Part shown: positions 62,358 to 64,000 of the stretch, in pieces
Numbering within the stretch: the stretch's first letter is position 1
Layout of the letters: each line of letters starts with the position of its first letter
NCBI GenBank assembly: GCA_052273485.1
Contig: DAVZID010000005.1
Coordinates: 1 to 64,000 of the forward strand
Reading direction: 5' to 3'
Origin: Anthropogastromicrobium sp052273485
GTDB lineage: Bacteria; Bacillota; Clostridia; Lachnospirales; Lachnospiraceae
DNA length: 64,000 nt
Program-made: the position numbers and the translations under genes
Notes under the pieces: generated by a model
The model's database searches: none
What the model saw: the letters and a program-made list of their open reading frames with translations, nothing else
What the model was told of the DNA's origin: nothing

Positions 62358-63761
62358 TTACTCTATTACATGCGGTTCAATTTCCTTCGGAATCAAACAC
62401 TCATACTTTTCACCGTCAAGACGTTTGTCAAATTCATCCCACGCCTTTTTGATTTCCTCTGGATGCTCCAAAAGTGTCTTTGCACTCTCTGCCATAACTT
62501 TCGCGGCAAACAGCATTCCCTTATGCGCGATGGCAGACTTACCCTGTGCAGTCCACTGCCAGCTGTGTGCGCCTGCGCCATAGCTAAAACATGCGGTATT
62601 GACAGTTGCGGTTGGAATAACCCAGCTGACATCGCCGACATCGGTACTTCCCATCTCGCAGTGATCGGTGTGGAAGGTCTCTACCACATAATCACAGATC
62701 TCAGAAGTTTTGATATTCTCACGAAGTTTCATTAAATCGGCAATACCAAATGGAATATCACTTAACTGATCTTCTACCGGAAAGCTGTCCTTAAACTGCT
62801 TTGCATATGCACGCTCCTCTGCGGTGTACACAGGAGCCCCAACGATCTGAAATGCCTTTGCAATGACATCTTCAAGTGTGAAGTTTGGAACCGTATTGCT
62901 TAAGCCCTCGTCAAACAACACTTCAAGTTTGGTATCCGTCATCAGCGCTGCGCCCTGTGCAATACGAATCACACGCTCATACAGCTTCTTGCACTTTGGA
63001 TTTGTCGCGGAGCGAATTAGATAGCGCACTTCTGCCTCTGCCTGTACAACGTTCGGAGACTTTCCTCCAGTATTCGTAATCGCATAGTGAACGCGGTCGC
63101 TGTCCTCCATATGCTCACGCATGTAATTTACGCCGACATCCATCAGCTCAACGGCATCAAGCGCACTTCTTCCAAGATGAGGTGCTCCTGCCGCATGGGA
63201 GGATACACCATGGAAACGAAAGCATGCCTGAATACAGCTCTGGCTGCTTCCGGTACATACCATGTGAAAATTAGCCGGATGCCATGTCAGTGCGATATCA
63301 CAGTCATCAAACACACCGTCACGCGCCATATAAGCCTTTCCCGAACCGCTCTCTTCACCTGGGCAGCCAAAAATCTTTACTGTTCCGCTGCCGCCGTTTG
63401 CCTTTAACACCTCACGGTAAGCCATTCCTGCTGCAATTGCACCCACGCCAAGCATATGATGACCGCAGCCTTGTCCCATGCCGCCTGGATCTTCTGGATG
63501 ATATGATGGACAATCTGCCTTCTGATTCATGCCATAGAGCGCATCAAACTCGCCCAAAAAGGCAATTACCGGATGACCACTTCCCCAGCTTGCCTCATAG
63601 CCGGTGCCTGTCTTTGCGACATCGGTCTTTACTTCAAAACCATGCTTCTTTAAAAATTCAACATGTGCTGCGCTGCTCTTATACTCGCGAAATCCCGGTT
63701 CCGGGGTCTCCCATACCGCGTCTGCAAGCGCACACAGCTCCTCTTCATATGGAATCTGCAT
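62358..63761 (-). CDS. M20-family amidohydrolase/peptidase (AbgB-like)
   Basis: About 467 residues. Metal-ligand segments are GMGQGCGHHMLGVGAIAAGMA, CPGEESGSGKAYM and TWHPANFHM; a dimerisation domain occupies the middle. AbgB-like members cleave aminobenzoyl-glutamate or other N-acyl amino acids. AGGAG four bases before ATG at 63761 fixes the start. It follows the ABC ATPase gene by 13 bases, so it probably processes peptides or conjugates imported by that transporter. Confidence 0.9.
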   Translation of the reverse strand: MQIPYEEELCALADAVWETPEPGFREYKSSAAHVEFLKKHGFEVKTDVAKTGTGYEASWGSGHPVIAFLGEFDALYGMNQKADCPSYHPEDPGGMGQGCGHHMLGVGAIAAGMAYREVLKANGGSGTVKIFGCPGEESGSGKAYMARDGVFDDCDIALTWHPANFHMVCTGSSQSCIQACFRFHGVSSHAAGAPHLGRSALDAVELMDVGVNYMREHMEDSDRVHYAITNTGGKSPNVVQAEAEVRYLIRSATNPKCKKLYERVIRIAQGAALMTDTKLEVLFDEGLSNTVPNFTLEDVIAKAFQIVGAPVYTAEERAYAKQFKDSFPVEDQLSDIPFGIADLMKLRENIKTSEICDYVVETFHTDHCEMGSTDVGDVSWVIPTATVNTACFSYGAGAHSWQWTAQGKSAIAHKGMLFAAKVMAESAKTLLEHPEEIKKAWDEFDKRLDGEKYECLIPKEIEPHVIE

Positions 63762-63774
63762 CTTTCTCCTCCTA

Positions 63775-64000
63775 TCACACACCATATTCATCTGCTACCT
63801 TATGGCATGCCACCTTACGTCCGTTAATCTCTTTCATCTTTGGCATCTCACTCGCACACTTTTCAGTCGCATATGGGCAACGCGTGCGAAATGGGCAGCC
63901 AGATGGCGGATTGATCGGACTTGGCAGCTCACCCTCGAGCATGATACGCTTTCTGGATTTTCCAACGATTGGATCTGGAATCGGCACTGCACTTAAAAGT
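63775..64000 (-). CDS. oligopeptide/dipeptide ABC transporter ATP-binding protein, C-terminal part
   Basis: The final 75 codons of an OppF/DppF-type ATPase, entering from the right edge. The motif LLSAVPIPDPIVGKSRKRIMLEGELPSP (in part), the Cys pair in CPFRTRCPYATEKC, and the polar end are characteristic of the oligopeptide transporter C-terminal domain. The Walker motifs lie outside the window. It is probably cotranscribed with the M20 peptidase gene. Confidence 0.85.
   Translation of the reverse strand, partial: LLSAVPIPDPIVGKSRKRIMLEGELPSPINPPSGCPFRTRCPYATEKCASEMPKMKEINGRKVACHKVADEYGV

Noticed and set aside
1..64000. tRNA, rRNA, CRISPR array or prophage
   Set aside because: I saw no cloverleaf-like sequence, rRNA core motif, regular repeat-spacer pattern or phage structural gene.

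Overview
The window looks like a draft chromosomal scaffold from an anaerobic gut Firmicute of the Lachnospiraceae type. The evidence is moderate-to-low GC with AGGAGG-type ribosome binding sites, a Leloir/EPS cluster of clostridial style, a BspA-type surface protein, a uronate (pectin) pathway of the isomerase type, and an anaerobic late-stage cobamide cluster. The genus cannot be fixed from the sequence alone. A run of 100 N (17101-17200) marks one assembly gap. I see no rRNA, tRNA or CRISPR array.

Layout. (1) 1-963: N-terminally truncated MobA/MobL-type relaxase, a mobile-element remnant. (2) 1033-3440: serC-serA serine operon with a clear promoter, a structured leader and a terminator. 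(3) 3441-4029: small HEPN-like gene pair. (4) 4156-13617: minus-strand exopolysaccharide operon (phosphoglycosyl transferase, Alg14/Alg13-like pair, pyruvyl transferase, GT4, polymerase, flippase, UDP-sugar epimerase, UDP-glucose dehydrogenase). Two secreted proteins lie upstream of it (13650-18666), one with a transglutaminase-like fold and one of the BspA leucine-rich-repeat type. (5) 18823-19612: serine recombinase with two inverted recombination-like sites beside the BspA gene. (6) 19867-22962: AAA-ATPase/nuclease-fold protein and a CorC/HlyC-type membrane protein. (7) 23173-27595: uxaB-uxaA-uxaC uronate operon. (8) 27693-33002: small Cys-rich protein, SNF2 helicase and its coupled partner gene. 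(9) 33190-34110: metA. (10) 34183-43427: MATE transporter plus cobD, cbiB, cobC-like, a second CobU-like gene, cobS, cobU, cobT and cobQ. Only the late (cobyric acid to cobamide) half of B12 synthesis is present. (11) 43855-49916: gltB-gltD glutamate synthase with a hairpin leader. (12) 50383-51021: RpiB/LacAB-type isomerase with a structured leader and a structured 3' region. (13) 51354-55523: GH28 polygalacturonase and a YetA/PcRGLX-type rhamnogalacturonan lyase gene broken by an in-frame stop. (14) 55913-64000: alcohol dehydrogenase, LysR regulator, MetE-like methyltransferase, phospholipase C-like protein, flavoprotein, CE15-type esterase, M20 peptidase and the end of an oligopeptide ABC ATPase.

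How the genes work together. GH28, the PL26-like lyase, the CE15-like esterase and UxaBAC form a plausible intracellular route for pectin oligosaccharides to galacturonate, tagaturonate, altronate and KDG. UDP-glucose dehydrogenase and the epimerase supply UDP-uronic acids to the capsule/EPS machinery. SerCA, GltBD, MetA and the MetE-like enzyme are core amino-acid genes, the last probably controlled by the neighbouring LysR protein through a palindrome centred near -65.

The most unusual material is non-coding. It includes a family of about 190-bp structured intergenic elements (two clear copies at 36691-36886 and 43648-43838, plus probable fragments), a pseudoknot-capable leader before the RpiB-like gene, a repeat-rich 3' region behind it, a gltB leader hairpin with an ANTAR-like hexaloop, and a possible recombinase-controlled switch beside the BspA gene.
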